From NCBI RefSeq assembly GCF_010468615.1, contig NZ_WUEH01000002.1, positions 164,364 through 228,363 on the forward strand: DNA of 64,000 bases, read 5' to 3'. Made by a program: the position numbers and the translations under genes. This document shows positions 34,896 through 44,500 of the stretch, piece after piece (position 1 is the first letter of the stretch; each line of letters opens with the position of its first letter). Source of the DNA: Pseudodesulfovibrio sp. JC047 (GTDB taxonomy: Bacteria; Desulfobacterota; Desulfovibrionia; Desulfovibrionales; Desulfovibrionaceae). A model generated the notes under the pieces. The model had not been told where the DNA came from and did no database searches. It saw nothing but the letters and a program-made list of their open reading frames with translations.

Positions 34896-36980
34896 ATGAG
34901 TCTCTCAACACCAGTAGTGACAAATTTTACGGCAGGCGAAATCAGTCCTCGTCTGAATGGCCGTGTCGATCTTTCAAAATACTTCAATGGATGCCGAATT
35001 CTCGAAAACTTTCAGGTCCATCCGCATGGCGGGACAACGCGACGGTCCGGATTCCGGTTTGTCACCGAGGTCATGAATTCTGAAAATCCGGTCCTACTCG
35101 TACCATTTGAAATAAATGGCACGCAGGCCTTTGTCCTTGAATTTGGCGAAAATGCGTCCGGCCAGGGGCGTCTGCGCATTTTCTCCACGAAATCGCGATT
35201 GAACGAATTCGAAATGGACAGCCCCTACAAGGCCGAGGAGTTTGACAGACTTCGATATGCGCAATCCGGCGGGATGCTGATTATTGTTCATTCCAAACAT
35301 CCACCGCGCACCCTGAAACGCAAAGAGGACGGCGACTGGACCCTTGAAGCCATGAAATTTCTCGGTCAGCCAAAGGCCTGGACGACAGACAACTACCCGT
35401 CGGTGGTCGGATTTTATCAACAGCGGCTCGTATTGGCCGCAACGCCGGACAAACCGGACACCTTGTGGCTGTCTCGGGTGGGAGAAATTGAAGATTTTCG
35501 ATTGAAAACCAGTGAAGTGCCGTTTGAAGGCTGGCGGAACCGGGAGATCGAGGATTCAAATTCCGATGGAATTCGGGATGGAAAAGCCGGTGACACGGTG
35601 ATCCTGCTCGACGGAGACGGGTTTGAGGCCAAGGATGGATTGAAAGGTCAGCACAGCGACGGTTCGACTCGATATTACCGATACAAGGGTACCAAGAATT
35701 ATGTGGCGTCCGGCGCCAAGCTGACCCTGACCTTCAAGGACAAACCCGCAAAAAATCAGCTTGAATCCATCTGGGACACTTCGGGAACGCTCCAAAGTGA
35801 TTACTGGGAATGTTTTGAAGTCGGCGACCGGACCGAGGCCCCGGCCGGGGAAAAACCGCTTGATGATGATGCTATTGAAGTCACCCTTGCCGGACATCAG
35901 GGCTGTGGCATCGAATTCGTTGTTTCCCGAAATCTCTTGTGGATCGGTACGGCGGGGGGCGAGTGGACACTCGGCGGCGGCATGAGCCAGCCCATGACAT
36001 CCGAGAACGTCAAGGCCAACCATGAAGGGACCAGCGGGGCGTCGCCCACACGGCCCGAACCGGTGGGATTCGCCACCTTGTACATCCAACGAGCCGGGAA
36101 AAAAATCCGCGAGATGGCCTATCGGTATGAGTCCGATGCGTATGTCTCCAAGGATTTGACCATCTTGTCCGAGCATATCACCTCAAGCGGACTGACCCAG
36201 ATGGCCTATGTTCAGGAGCCTGACTCCATTGTGTACGGAGTTCGCAAGGACGGAGTGGTCGTGGCCCTGACCTATGTCCCGGATCAGGAAGTCGCGGCGT
36301 GGTCGCGGTTCATCACTGACGGGGTCGTGGAAGGGATCACTTCGGTCTATAGTGATACGGAAAAACGGGATCAGCTCTGGGCTGTTGTCCGTCGAGTCGT
36401 TCAGGGACAGGAACGTCGCTTCATCGAAATCCTTGAAGGCGATTTCGATGGCCGCATTGAAAACGGTTTTTTCGTCGACAGCGGCGTGACCTATGACGGC
36501 GAGCCGACATCCATCATGCACGGGCTGAATCATCTTGTCGGTCGGACGGTTTCCGTCCTCGCAGATGGTTCCGTGTTGAGTGAGAAGACAGTCGCCTCAG
36601 ACGGGTCCATTGCCCTGGACCGACCTGCCTCGAAGATTCATGCCGGATTGCCTTATGTCTCCAAGGTACAGCCCATGCGCATCGAAGCAGGTAGTCAACG
36701 CGGGACAGCTCAGGCCAAAAAGAAACGAATCACCAAGGTCGCAGCCAGATTCTACAACACGTTGGGGGGCCGAATCGGTCCGGATGAGACCCATCTTGAG
36801 CCGGTGTATTTCCGCACGGCCGCTGTTCGCATGGGCCATGCGCCCGACGCCTTTACCGGCGATAAAATCGTCAATTTCCCCCAAGGATGGAATCGCGACG
36901 GGGTCCTGACCATTGTGCAGGATCAACCCCTGCCAATGACGGTCCTGCTGATCGTTCCATACTTGGTGGTCAATGAATAA
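34896..36980 (+). CDS. Podovirus-type tail protein (tail tubular protein B / stabilisation protein-like)
   Basis: 694 residues. The opening (VVTNFTAGEISPRLNGRVDLSKYFNG...LENFQVHPHGGTTRRSGFRFV) is the usual start of podovirus tail nozzle proteins (T7 gp12 / stabilisation-protein class). Later segments such as RAGKKIREMAYRYESDAY fit this class. It makes the distal tube of short tails. AAGGAG is ten bases upstream. It heads a five-gene phage island on the plus strand; tail tubular protein A, which normally precedes it, is missing here and found at 62242-62826. Confidence 0.85.
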   Translation: MSLSTPVVTNFTAGEISPRLNGRVDLSKYFNGCRILENFQVHPHGGTTRRSGFRFVTEVMNSENPVLLVPFEINGTQAFVLEFGENASGQGRLRIFSTKSRLNEFEMDSPYKAEEFDRLRYAQSGGMLIIVHSKHPPRTLKRKEDGDWTLEAMKFLGQPKAWTTDNYPSVVGFYQQRLVLAATPDKPDTLWLSRVGEIEDFRLKTSEVPFEGWRNREIEDSNSDGIRDGKAGDTVILLDGDGFEAKDGLKGQHSDGSTRYYRYKGTKNYVASGAKLTLTFKDKPAKNQLESIWDTSGTLQSDYWECFEVGDRTEAPAGEKPLDDDAIEVTLAGHQGCGIEFVVSRNLLWIGTAGGEWTLGGGMSQPMTSENVKANHEGTSGASPTRPEPVGFATLYIQRAGKKIREMAYRYESDAYVSKDLTILSEHITSSGLTQMAYVQEPDSIVYGVRKDGVVVALTYVPDQEVAAWSRFITDGVVEGITSVYSDTEKRDQLWAVVRRVVQGQERRFIEILEGDFDGRIENGFFVDSGVTYDGEPTSIMHGLNHLVGRTVSVLADGSVLSEKTVASDGSIALDRPASKIHAGLPYVSKVQPMRIEAGSQRGTAQAKKKRITKVAARFYNTLGGRIGPDETHLEPVYFRTAAVRMGHAPDAFTGDKIVNFPQGWNRDGVLTIVQDQPLPMTVLLIVPYLVVNE

Positions 36981-37014
36981 CCGGGATTAACCATTCAAGA
37001 AAAAGGAAAAAGTT

Positions 37015-37479
37015 ATGGGAGCCAACTCTGCGCAAACATTGAATATGGTTCAAAACGGGCTGAATACTTTTCAGGATGTCACGAGAATGATGGACACAAG
37101 CGCGTCCAACAACCCCAATGAAGAATTCGCCAAACTCAAGGAAACAGAAGCCAAACGGCAAGCCTGGGAAACCCGGCAGCAAGGCAAAAAAGAGGCACAG
37201 GTACTCCGGCGGAACAGGGAATCCACCCGATCCAGACACACTGCGAACTGGGGAGGTGCGAACCTGGCCATGTCCGGTTCCAAGAAACTGTTGCAGGATG
37301 CGAACAGGCTTCAGGACAGGCAGGATGAAGATGATCTTCTGTTTCAGGGGGAGAACAATGCCATGTCCATTCTTCAGGATGGACGACATGGAGCAAATAT
37401 GACGCGTATTCAAAATGGGGATTCGCCAAAACGGTCCATGCTGTCCATGGGATCCAAAATTTATGGGGATGGGCGGTAG
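37015..37479 (+). CDS. Small podovirus virion-associated protein
   Basis: 154 residues, charged, rich in Asn, Gln, Arg and Met (for example RRNRESTRSRHTANWGGANLAMSGS). By size, composition and position right after the tail nozzle gene it resembles the small internal virion (gp14-like) proteins of T7-type phages; this is by position more than by a sequence motif. AAGGA precedes the ATG. The large gp15/gp16-type internal proteins, which would come next, are absent. Confidence 0.55.
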   Translation: MGANSAQTLNMVQNGLNTFQDVTRMMDTSASNNPNEEFAKLKETEAKRQAWETRQQGKKEAQVLRRNRESTRSRHTANWGGANLAMSGSKKLLQDANRLQDRQDEDDLLFQGENNAMSILQDGRHGANMTRIQNGDSPKRSMLSMGSKIYGDGR

Positions 37480-37481
37480 TC

Positions 37482-38501
37482 ATGACAATTTCATCAGAAA
37501 AATCCAAGGAAGCCTACAAGAGTTCAACCGATTCTCCCTATGTGGTTCCATTCATGTTTGTGAATGATGAGGACATTGAGGTTGTGTTGAAACAAAAGGA
37601 TGGGACCGAAGTCCCGTTGTCTCTGGGAACAGAGTATCAACTCTTCGGTGCTGGCGATCAGGCCGGAGGCCAATGCCAACTGACAACACCACTGGATGAG
37701 GATGAAGCTCTCTTCATCCGCCGATCGCCTCGAATCACTCAGGAAACCGATTACATTGAAAACGCGGCATTTCCGGCCGCGTCTCATGAAGCAGCCCTGG
37801 ATAAACTGACCATGATCTGTCAGTCCCTGTCCGAGCGATTGGACAGAACCATCACTTTGCGGATTTCATCTGCGGTCAAGGGATTGCATTTACCTGAACC
37901 GGAAAAAAATACAATTATCGGGTGGAATGCCACACAAACGGATCTGGAAAACAAGAAAATCACGGATTATGGTCAGGTCAGCATTCCCATTCCCGTGGAC
38001 CAGGGAGGCACTGGCACTGACAACGTTACAGACGCTCTGATCAATTTCGGATTCGGGGCCACTGGCATGGCTCTATGCGGATGTGAAACATCGAATGAAG
38101 CCTTTGAAACAGTCGTTTCCGGTGAATCCTTTGAAACAATCATTTCCGAAAAGAAACTGGTTCAGTCGGATTGCAGAGCATTGCTCCGAACCGTCTACGG
38201 TGACGAGGCGCAGGTTCACACCGGCACGGATCTGTCCGGGTTGACGATCTCCCGTAATCACGTCCTGTGGACCTTGACGACTGACAGCCAATTCAGTGAC
38301 GTGCCCCTGCCTTATGACGGGACATATGTCTTTCACCTCTATCCGAATGGCCATGAGCTGGCTTTGGCCGCGTCGTACAAGACGGATGTCCGGGTACCTT
38401 TTCCCGATCCGCAGGCCGGAGAAATTCGCATTGTCGTGGAACGTTTCAACAGCCGCAAAACCATTGTCAGCTTGCAGAACATGGGGGGCGAATCATGCTG
38501 A
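37482..38501 (+). CDS. Tail fibre base protein (T7 tail-fibre N-terminal-like)
   Basis: 339 residues. The first ~120 residues (YVVPFMFVNDEDIEVVL, LGTEYQLFGAGDQAGGQ, ALFIRRSPRITQETDYIEN) match the pattern of the T7 gp17 N-terminal domain that binds the tail. A helix (FPAASHEAALDKLTMICQSL) and the fibre-like DQGGTGTDNVTDAL follow. The start is 2 bp after the previous stop. The receptor-binding part is carried by the next gene. Confidence 0.8.
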   Translation: MTISSEKSKEAYKSSTDSPYVVPFMFVNDEDIEVVLKQKDGTEVPLSLGTEYQLFGAGDQAGGQCQLTTPLDEDEALFIRRSPRITQETDYIENAAFPAASHEAALDKLTMICQSLSERLDRTITLRISSAVKGLHLPEPEKNTIIGWNATQTDLENKKITDYGQVSIPIPVDQGGTGTDNVTDALINFGFGATGMALCGCETSNEAFETVVSGESFETIISEKKLVQSDCRALLRTVYGDEAQVHTGTDLSGLTISRNHVLWTLTTDSQFSDVPLPYDGTYVFHLYPNGHELALAASYKTDVRVPFPDPQAGEIRIVVERFNSRKTIVSLQNMGGESC

Positions 38502-41500
38502 CTCCAAAAGAAGCCGGCGGAAACATATCAATTTATCCGTATGAAATCGAGCATTCTGCCCTGATTGAGGGAGGATTGGATTGTGGAGGGACCGTTCTCG
38601 AAAACATGACAATGGCACTGGGATTCAAACCCGTTCGGCTAAATACCTCAAAGCCTTTGTGTGATCCCACCAATCACTATCTGTTGACGATCCAAAAGAC
38701 TGGTAACGTCGTGACCGTGTGGAAACAGGCCACCCGGCTGCCTCCGTATACAGGCCGGATCGGGACCACTGTGGCGGTTTTTTTGACCAATGTTCTGAAC
38801 TTCTATTGCGGGACAACCAAGGGGTATTACTCCCGGCTGGTCAGTGTGGCGTCGGTGACCTCATATGCTGATTTTTGGCAAGCGTCCCCACTCATACCGG
38901 AAATGTTTGTGCCTAAGAAACTCACGGAACCTCTTCATATGTTGCTGGATTTTCGAGATGCCACGCTGCTTGGAATGGACAGCACAGGAACGAACATTTT
39001 GGAATGGTCACAGGATTTCACCCACTCCATGTGGTCAAAATCAAGAGGAGATATCACGGCCACGAATGTTCTTGCTCCTGACGGAACCGCCACCGCCACC
39101 CAATATACAGCCAGAGGAATAGGATTCACCTACCTGCTCCAACGCCAACCGGTTGATGACAATGTGTTGATGACCGGGTCATCGTATATGAAAAAATCGA
39201 GTGATTGGTTCATGGGGTGCATGCGCATCCTCTCCAAAGACGGCGTTGAATCGTGTATCGATGTTGACCTGTATACCGGGACAATCACTTCACAGACAAA
39301 GAGGGTTCTTGCGTCTTCGATAAATGATGTCGGCAATGGCTGGTACAGATGTTCCCTGACCGTGGATTCCAGATCAGGTGATGCCACCACCATGGTGTTG
39401 ACTGGAATGAATAGGACTCCTCCGAAAGGATCTTCAATGCAATTTTGGGGGGCACAACTTGAGCAACGAAGCACGGTGAGTGCATACACGGTCACCCGTG
39501 CAGTGCCGTATCGCGGATGGACGTTTGCAAACGCCAGCCAGACCACGGATACCCCGACCAATAATTACGCGACGATCAATCCACTCCAGACAGGACTGAC
39601 AGGAGCGGATATCACGGATGGCAATACGGAGCTGCACGCTTCGCCGAGTGCGTATAAAACGTCAGTAAAATCGACACTCTCCATGCGGACTGGCAAATGG
39701 TATGCTGAATTCACGACATCCGGGGGGATGCCCTTACCCTGTGGTCTTGTCCGGTCAAAGACACAATTTGATGAAACCTCAGACTGGATACGCGATTCGA
39801 GTTTTTATGGGTTCGATTCAATGGGGAAAGCCCTGTATGGCGGACTCTCGGGCGATGTCCCGACTCTGGAGATTGCCCCTGATCCATTCTTTGAACATGA
39901 TGGTGAATCTGGTGGATGGGATTTGGCTGGCGATGCACGCATTGCTGATGGTCTCTATCAAAGTTCTGGCTCGAGCTGGGGGTATTGCAGAACCCCTGTT
40001 GAAGGCGAGACAGTGTTTCAAACAAAGGTTGTTGTTGAATCGACATCAGGTAAACCGACTTTCGTTAAAAACTGGCATCCTGATGGGACGTATGAACAAT
40101 ACCCTTTGTATATTGGAACGAATATCCATGTGTTCACTGACAAGAAACCCGGGAACATTGGGTTGAATTCAGCGACTGATAGGTTCATCACCGTGTCCGA
40201 ATTTTCCATTATGGAACTTGACCAAAATCCCGGACTTCCCGGAGAGGTCAAGGATGGAGCAGTGTTGGGACTTGCTTTCGATGCTGATGCCGGAACACTT
40301 GCTGGGTATTACAATGGTGTCCATGCCTATACAATGGCGGGAATCCCGCACGAAGAGTACCAGTTCATCTTCGGCAGTACGTCAACGACACAGGGATGTG
40401 CCAACGCGCAATTCCGAGTCCGTGAAGACCTGTGGGACTTTGCTCCGCCGCATGGCTACAAGGCCCTTTGCACCAAGAATCTGCCATGGCCAAAGAGTAT
40501 GTGGAATAACCGGATCGCCGACGTTGGCATCAGAACAGGGGATGCCGCGTCCCTGGCCGGGACTGGTGACAATGTTTTTACTGGCGGGACAGCCAGTGCT
40601 TCCAGCCAATACGACAATCCCTTGTATGACGTGTCCCTGGCCTTTGACGAGAGGACCGACACCATTGGCTGGGAGTCGGAGGCACATCCGGAATTTCCCG
40701 TGAGTATTCAATATGAATGTCCGGAACGGCAGACCGTTGCCTATTACACCATGCTCGTCCGAGGGGAACAATACGGGGACCGTACGCCCAAATCGTGGAA
40801 AGTCTATGGCTCGAACGACCCGACCTCGCAATCCTGGGATGTCATCGATACGGTGGACGACAGTCAAATGACTCGTAATGGCTGGTATGTTTTTGCGGTC
40901 GATACCCCGGGAAACTATCAATACTACAAGTGGGAATTCCATGCCTCCATGGTGGAGCCGACATTGGTTCTGCTCGTACAGCTCATAGAAGGCTTTACCG
41001 ACACGGGCACCAAAGTCTCGTCACTTGCTTTCAAGCCGGATTTCGTGCTCGTCAAGGATATGGACGCGACTCAGCCGTGGCTCGTCTTTGACTCGGTTCG
41101 CGGACCATGCAGGCATTTGGAGCTCGACACGCAAGCTCAGGAGGCATTTGATTTCGAATCACTGAAATCGTTTAACAATCATGGGTACACCCTTGGGAAT
41201 ATGCCGGAGGTGAACCGCGAAGGGGCCAGATTTCTGGACCTGTGTCTCAAGGCTGATCCCGCGTCTGGTTTCGAGATTGTGGAATATGTCGGCACCGGCA
41301 AGGCAGGGCATGCAATAGCGCATCATCTGGGGAAAAAGCCTACGTACATGATGGTAAAAAATCGGGATAATCGTGTGCCGGACTGGCTTATCTATCATAC
41401 GGATTTGGGACCCACGAAATATCTGAAGTTGACCAGTGCGCCCTGTGTGACGAGTGCGGCGGGCTGGAATGACACCGAACCGACTGCCACGCATTTTACC

Positions 41501-41899
41501 GTGGGAGAAGGAACAAGCGTCAACGAGGTCGGAAAACGATACATTGCCTATTTGTTCACGGATTCGGAGGTTTTTCAGACTTTTTCCTATACTGGAATAT
41601 ATAGTGATAATGGGCCGTTCACTCCGTTGCGAGGACCGATTCTGAGCATCCCTTTTTTGAAAGATGCGACACATACGGTCAACTGGACGAGCCAGAACAT
41701 TGCTGCGGACCCATTTAATCCCATCACAACGTTGCTCTATCCGGATACAGGTGCTCCCGCAGAAAGTCCGTACCAGAACACCTTCACGGCAGGTGGCATG
41801 CGTGTGGTTGGCAAAAACAATCGTTTCAACAAGAGCGGGGGAAAATTTGTGGGCTTGGCCATTCTCAAATCATCAACCAAATACAGCAACGCATTTTAA
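38495..41899 (+). CDS. Large phage tail fibre / receptor-binding protein
   Basis: 1134 residues, overlapping the fibre base gene by 7 bp. A SPRY/concanavalin-like pair (WYAEFTTSGG near 404-415; LGLAFDADAGTLAGYYNG near 590) is followed by an F5/8-type-C (discoidin) domain (about 690-850: SASSQYDNPLYDVSLAFD, PKSWKVYGSN, YYKWEF). The C-terminal ~280 residues (FKPDFVLVKDMDATQPWLVFDSVRG, KPTYMMVKNRDN, KYIAYLFTDSE) are typical of phage fibres with a repeated pattern. It would bind cell-surface glycans. It is intact. GGGGGG precedes the ATG. Confidence 0.8.
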   Translation: MLTPKEAGGNISIYPYEIEHSALIEGGLDCGGTVLENMTMALGFKPVRLNTSKPLCDPTNHYLLTIQKTGNVVTVWKQATRLPPYTGRIGTTVAVFLTNVLNFYCGTTKGYYSRLVSVASVTSYADFWQASPLIPEMFVPKKLTEPLHMLLDFRDATLLGMDSTGTNILEWSQDFTHSMWSKSRGDITATNVLAPDGTATATQYTARGIGFTYLLQRQPVDDNVLMTGSSYMKKSSDWFMGCMRILSKDGVESCIDVDLYTGTITSQTKRVLASSINDVGNGWYRCSLTVDSRSGDATTMVLTGMNRTPPKGSSMQFWGAQLEQRSTVSAYTVTRAVPYRGWTFANASQTTDTPTNNYATINPLQTGLTGADITDGNTELHASPSAYKTSVKSTLSMRTGKWYAEFTTSGGMPLPCGLVRSKTQFDETSDWIRDSSFYGFDSMGKALYGGLSGDVPTLEIAPDPFFEHDGESGGWDLAGDARIADGLYQSSGSSWGYCRTPVEGETVFQTKVVVESTSGKPTFVKNWHPDGTYEQYPLYIGTNIHVFTDKKPGNIGLNSATDRFITVSEFSIMELDQNPGLPGEVKDGAVLGLAFDADAGTLAGYYNGVHAYTMAGIPHEEYQFIFGSTSTTQGCANAQFRVREDLWDFAPPHGYKALCTKNLPWPKSMWNNRIADVGIRTGDAASLAGTGDNVFTGGTASASSQYDNPLYDVSLAFDERTDTIGWESEAHPEFPVSIQYECPERQTVAYYTMLVRGEQYGDRTPKSWKVYGSNDPTSQSWDVIDTVDDSQMTRNGWYVFAVDTPGNYQYYKWEFHASMVEPTLVLLVQLIEGFTDTGTKVSSLAFKPDFVLVKDMDATQPWLVFDSVRGPCRHLELDTQAQEAFDFESLKSFNNHGYTLGNMPEVNREGARFLDLCLKADPASGFEIVEYVGTGKAGHAIAHHLGKKPTYMMVKNRDNRVPDWLIYHTDLGPTKYLKLTSAPCVTSAAGWNDTEPTATHFTVGEGTSVNEVGKRYIAYLFTDSEVFQTFSYTGIYSDNGPFTPLRGPILSIPFLKDATHTVNWTSQNIAADPFNPITTLLYPDTGAPAESPYQNTFTAGGMRVVGKNNRFNKSGGKFVGLAILKSSTKYSNAF

Positions 41900-41908
41900 G
41901 GAGGCATC

Positions 41909-42505
41909 ATGTTGAGATATCCTGACGGCACATTCAAGGTTGACGGACCGGCTACACTCGCATTCGAGGGGTATGTGCGTCCGTTTGGCGATCTGACACG
42001 GGAACAGCGCGACGCAGCGGGGTACAACGAGGCCCTGCCGCTCGAACGCGAGCCATTCACCACGTATGAAACACAGTGGGAAAAAGGGGAGGACTTGGTC
42101 TATCGAGAGGCAGTGATTTCAGCCGTGGTGGCAGAAACCGAGCGACTTGAAGCCGCACGGCGTGCCAAGCAACAAGAGATCACCGAGCAGGCCGACGCGT
42201 TTCTGGCACGTTTCGAAGAAGAGTACGGGCCAATGGAACAGCAAACCTGGGAACAGCAATACGCCGAGGCCAGAGCCGTGCAGGCTGATCCTGACGCGGT
42301 TTCCCCGCTTCTGGATGCCATTGCCGTGAATCGGGGCATGGACATGACCACTCTGGCAACGCACGTGCTGGCCAATCGGGAGGCCTGGATCATTCGAACC
42401 GGGACCGTGATCGGTCAACGGCTGGCGTATCAGGACCGGCTCGATGGGGCGCAAACAGTCGATGACATGGCAGGGATTGACGTCTGTTACGTTGAATCGA
42501 TTTAA
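41909..42505 (+). CDS. Tail-fibre accessory / assembly-like protein
   Basis: 198 residues. An N-terminal part that reads like a short fibre tip (LRYPDGTFKVDGPATLAFEGYV), a glutamate- and alanine-rich helix (about 65-115) and a C-terminal VQADPDAVSPLLDAIAVNRGM-type domain resemble DUF4376-like tail assembly proteins that follow fibre genes. A strong AAGGAGG precedes the ATG. It is the last gene of the island, with a terminator after it. Confidence 0.65.
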   Translation: MLRYPDGTFKVDGPATLAFEGYVRPFGDLTREQRDAAGYNEALPLEREPFTTYETQWEKGEDLVYREAVISAVVAETERLEAARRAKQQEITEQADAFLARFEEEYGPMEQQTWEQQYAEARAVQADPDAVSPLLDAIAVNRGMDMTTLATHVLANREAWIIRTGTVIGQRLAYQDRLDGAQTVDDMAGIDVCYVESI

Positions 42506-42520
42506 TCAGTTTCACGTAAC

Positions 42521-42550
42521 AAGGGGACGTTGTTCACAGCGTCCCCTTTT
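42521..42550 (+). terminator. Terminator of the tail island
   Basis: AAGGGGACG pairs with CGTCCCCTT over about ten bases, ending in CTTTT. The stop of the convergent cupin gene touches its end. Confidence 0.75.
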
Positions 42551-43058
42551 ATGTTGTCAGTCGGATGATGGCTTCTGCAAAGGCCGGAAACGCCTCGACA
42601 AGCGATTGTCGTTCTCCATGGGTATAATCCACGTACTCAAATCCCGGGGCGACAGAGCATCCCATGAGTGCAAAGGTGCCACCCGGAACAAGGCGCATTC
42701 CTTGCCACGATGAACCGGGAACCCGCACCTGCGGTCGTTGTCCCGCCACGAGGTCATTGCCCAGAAGGATGGTTTGACCGGAACCATCCTGATGCAGTTG
42801 AATCATCTCGCATGGGGCTCCCGCATAGAAATGAAAGATTTCATCCGTCTTCAAACAATGCATGTGGGAATACGTTTCCGGGGTCAGCAAATAATATATG
42901 GCGGTGGAATAACAACGGTCTCCGTCATATCTGGACGGCAGATTCTTCTGACTGAAAAATTCTTCGGAGCGATGGGTTTCCAGAAACCAACCGCCTTCTT
43001 CCGGGTGTGGCGTCAGGCCGAGCAGGTCAATGATATCCTGGGCAGCAGCGGGGATCAT
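42549..43058 (-). CDS. Cupin-like protein (DUF985 family)
   Basis: 169 residues. PHPEEGGWFLETHRS, SAIYYLLTPETYSHMHCLKTDEIFHFYAG and FEYVDYTHGERQSL are the family's conserved segments; the histidines and glutamates there could bind a metal. The enzymatic role is unclear in the family. AGAGG precedes ATG 43058. slyX lies 9 bp upstream on the same strand. Confidence 0.85.
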   Translation of the reverse strand: MIPAAAQDIIDLLGLTPHPEEGGWFLETHRSEEFFSQKNLPSRYDGDRCYSTAIYYLLTPETYSHMHCLKTDEIFHFYAGAPCEMIQLHQDGSGQTILLGNDLVAGQRPQVRVPGSSWQGMRLVPGGTFALMGCSVAPGFEYVDYTHGERQSLVEAFPAFAEAIIRLTT

Positions 43059-43067
43059 GCACAACCT

Positions 43068-43277
43068 CTATCCGTTATAATGTGGCGGCGGGACATCCAA
43101 CCCACCGGAGTGTTCCATGTCAGCGTCTATTTCGCGGACCTTGCCGGCCAGCCGCCGAACAAGTTTTTCCAAATCAGTGATTTGTTGCTGCTGTTCAAAC
43201 AGTCGATCGCTGAGTTTTTCCATGCTTCTGTCCTGAAGGGCCACGAGACTCTCCAATCGTTCAATTCGATTTTCCAT
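43068..43277 (-). CDS. slyX: SlyX-like coiled-coil protein
   Basis: 69 residues. A continuous heptad pattern (RIERLESLVALQDRSMEKLSDRLFEQQQQITDLEKLVRRL) and a PPPHY tail are hallmarks of SlyX. The function is unknown. AAGGAG lies six bases before ATG 43277. It is between the EamA transporter and the cupin gene. Confidence 0.88.
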   Translation of the reverse strand: MENRIERLESLVALQDRSMEKLSDRLFEQQQQITDLEKLVRRLAGKVREIDADMEHSGGLDVPPPHYNG

Positions 43278-43335
43278 ACGATTCTCCTTGAAGGAACGGA
43301 CTGTGCGCCATGTCGTCCGAGTTGGCAATGCGTGA

Positions 43336-44220
43336 TTATGGTTTGTTGGTAAGATAGACACCGGAAAGCACCATTATCCCACCAAGGGCCAGAGAGAGAT
43401 GAATCGGTTCATCAAGTAGGAAATATCCCATGATCACGGCAAAAACCGGCACGGTGTTGATAAATATACCCGCTCGTGACGCGCCTATGATGGCGATGGC
43501 TTCATAATACCAGCAATACGCGAATCCGGTTGCGAGCACGCCAAGAAAAACGATGCAGACCCATCCTTCAAACGGTGTCTTCATGATATCCGTGAGCAAA
43601 CCGTGTGTCCAGGCAACCGGCAGCAACATGACCATGCCGAAGATGCAGGCCCAGGAAACAGACGCGAGCGCGGACAGATTTTTGGTCACCGACCGACCGC
43701 CTAAAGTATACGCGATCCAACTGGCTACACATCCAAGGATGAGAAAGTCACCTCGGCTCACCCCTTCGGAAAGAAGGGCCAATGGACTGCCGTCCGCAAT
43801 GACCACGGATACCCCCACCAGCGACAAAATCGCGCCAGCGATGCGGATCGCCCCAAAACGTTCCTTGTACAAAATGGCGGACAGCACGGAAATACAGACC
43901 GGAATACACGCCACGATAAGCGCGGCCCGCCCGGCCGAGGTGGTCTGCAATCCCGTAAAAAAGAAATAGCTGTACGTAAAAACGCCAGTCGCTCCCAGCC
44001 CAAGGACCGGAAGAATCTGTTGTCTGGTAAGCCGAGGGATGTGCCCGTCCGTTTTCCAGCACATGAGGACCAGCGTGGCCGAAGCGAACGCGAATCGGAG
44101 GAACGCCGCAGACATGGGATGAATGTATTGGACCAGAATTCGACCGGCCACCCAAGTTCCACCCCACAGCATCATGCTGGTCATGAGCAAAATATATGTA
44201 TATGTACGTGTTCTTTTCAC
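43336..44220 (-). CDS. EamA-family (DMT) transporter
   Basis: 294 residues with ten hydrophobic helices in two EamA repeats (LWGGTWVAGRILVQYIHPMSAAFLRF in the first; LGVLATGFAYCWYYEAIAIIGASRAGIF in the second). It would export a metabolite or amino acid. The start is GTG at 44220 because GGGAG lies five to six bases before it. Substrate unknown. Confidence 0.85.
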   Translation of the reverse strand: MKRTRTYTYILLMTSMMLWGGTWVAGRILVQYIHPMSAAFLRFAFASATLVLMCWKTDGHIPRLTRQQILPVLGLGATGVFTYSYFFFTGLQTTSAGRAALIVACIPVCISVLSAILYKERFGAIRIAGAILSLVGVSVVIADGSPLALLSEGVSRGDFLILGCVASWIAYTLGGRSVTKNLSALASVSWACIFGMVMLLPVAWTHGLLTDIMKTPFEGWVCIVFLGVLATGFAYCWYYEAIAIIGASRAGIFINTVPVFAVIMGYFLLDEPIHLSLALGGIMVLSGVYLTNKP

Positions 44221-44397
44221 GAATACTCCCGGCACACTCAGATTCCGTTCAGAATTGAACCTTTATGTGGCCGTTCAGATGTACATGAATTCATGGGGGT
44301 GGACAATCTTTCCGTCAACAAAATAAAATAATTATTTATCAATAAAATCAAACTATTAAATAGAATAGAACGTCGTTTTATGCAGGCCCGATCAAAG

Positions 44398-44490
44398 CGA
44401 TTGGTTCAAGGTGTTCGACACCGATTTTGGGAAAAACCACCTTCGGGGTGGGGGAATCCGCCTTTACCTGCGCAGGCCAACAAGGTAACT
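44398..44490 (+). promoter_or_regulatory. Structured 5' leader, unknown class
   Basis: Three stable hairpins in a row: GGTGT-TCG-ACACC, CCACC-TTCG-GGGTGG and CCTGCGCAGG, the last one enclosed by TTACC/GGTAA. They end about ten bases before the next start codon. I compared it by memory with known riboswitch consensus sequences and found no match. Confidence 0.4.
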
Positions 44491-44500
44491 GACGGTGCGT

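Noticed and set aside
34896..42505. Complete prophage or gene transfer agent
   Set aside because: No integrase, repressor, terminase, portal, capsid or lysis genes on either side, and no attachment-site repeats seen.
44398..44490. Cobalamin or other known riboswitch
   Set aside because: The conserved boxes of cobalamin, TPP, SAM, glycine, cyclic-di-GMP and fluoride riboswitches as I remember them are not present; only generic hairpins.
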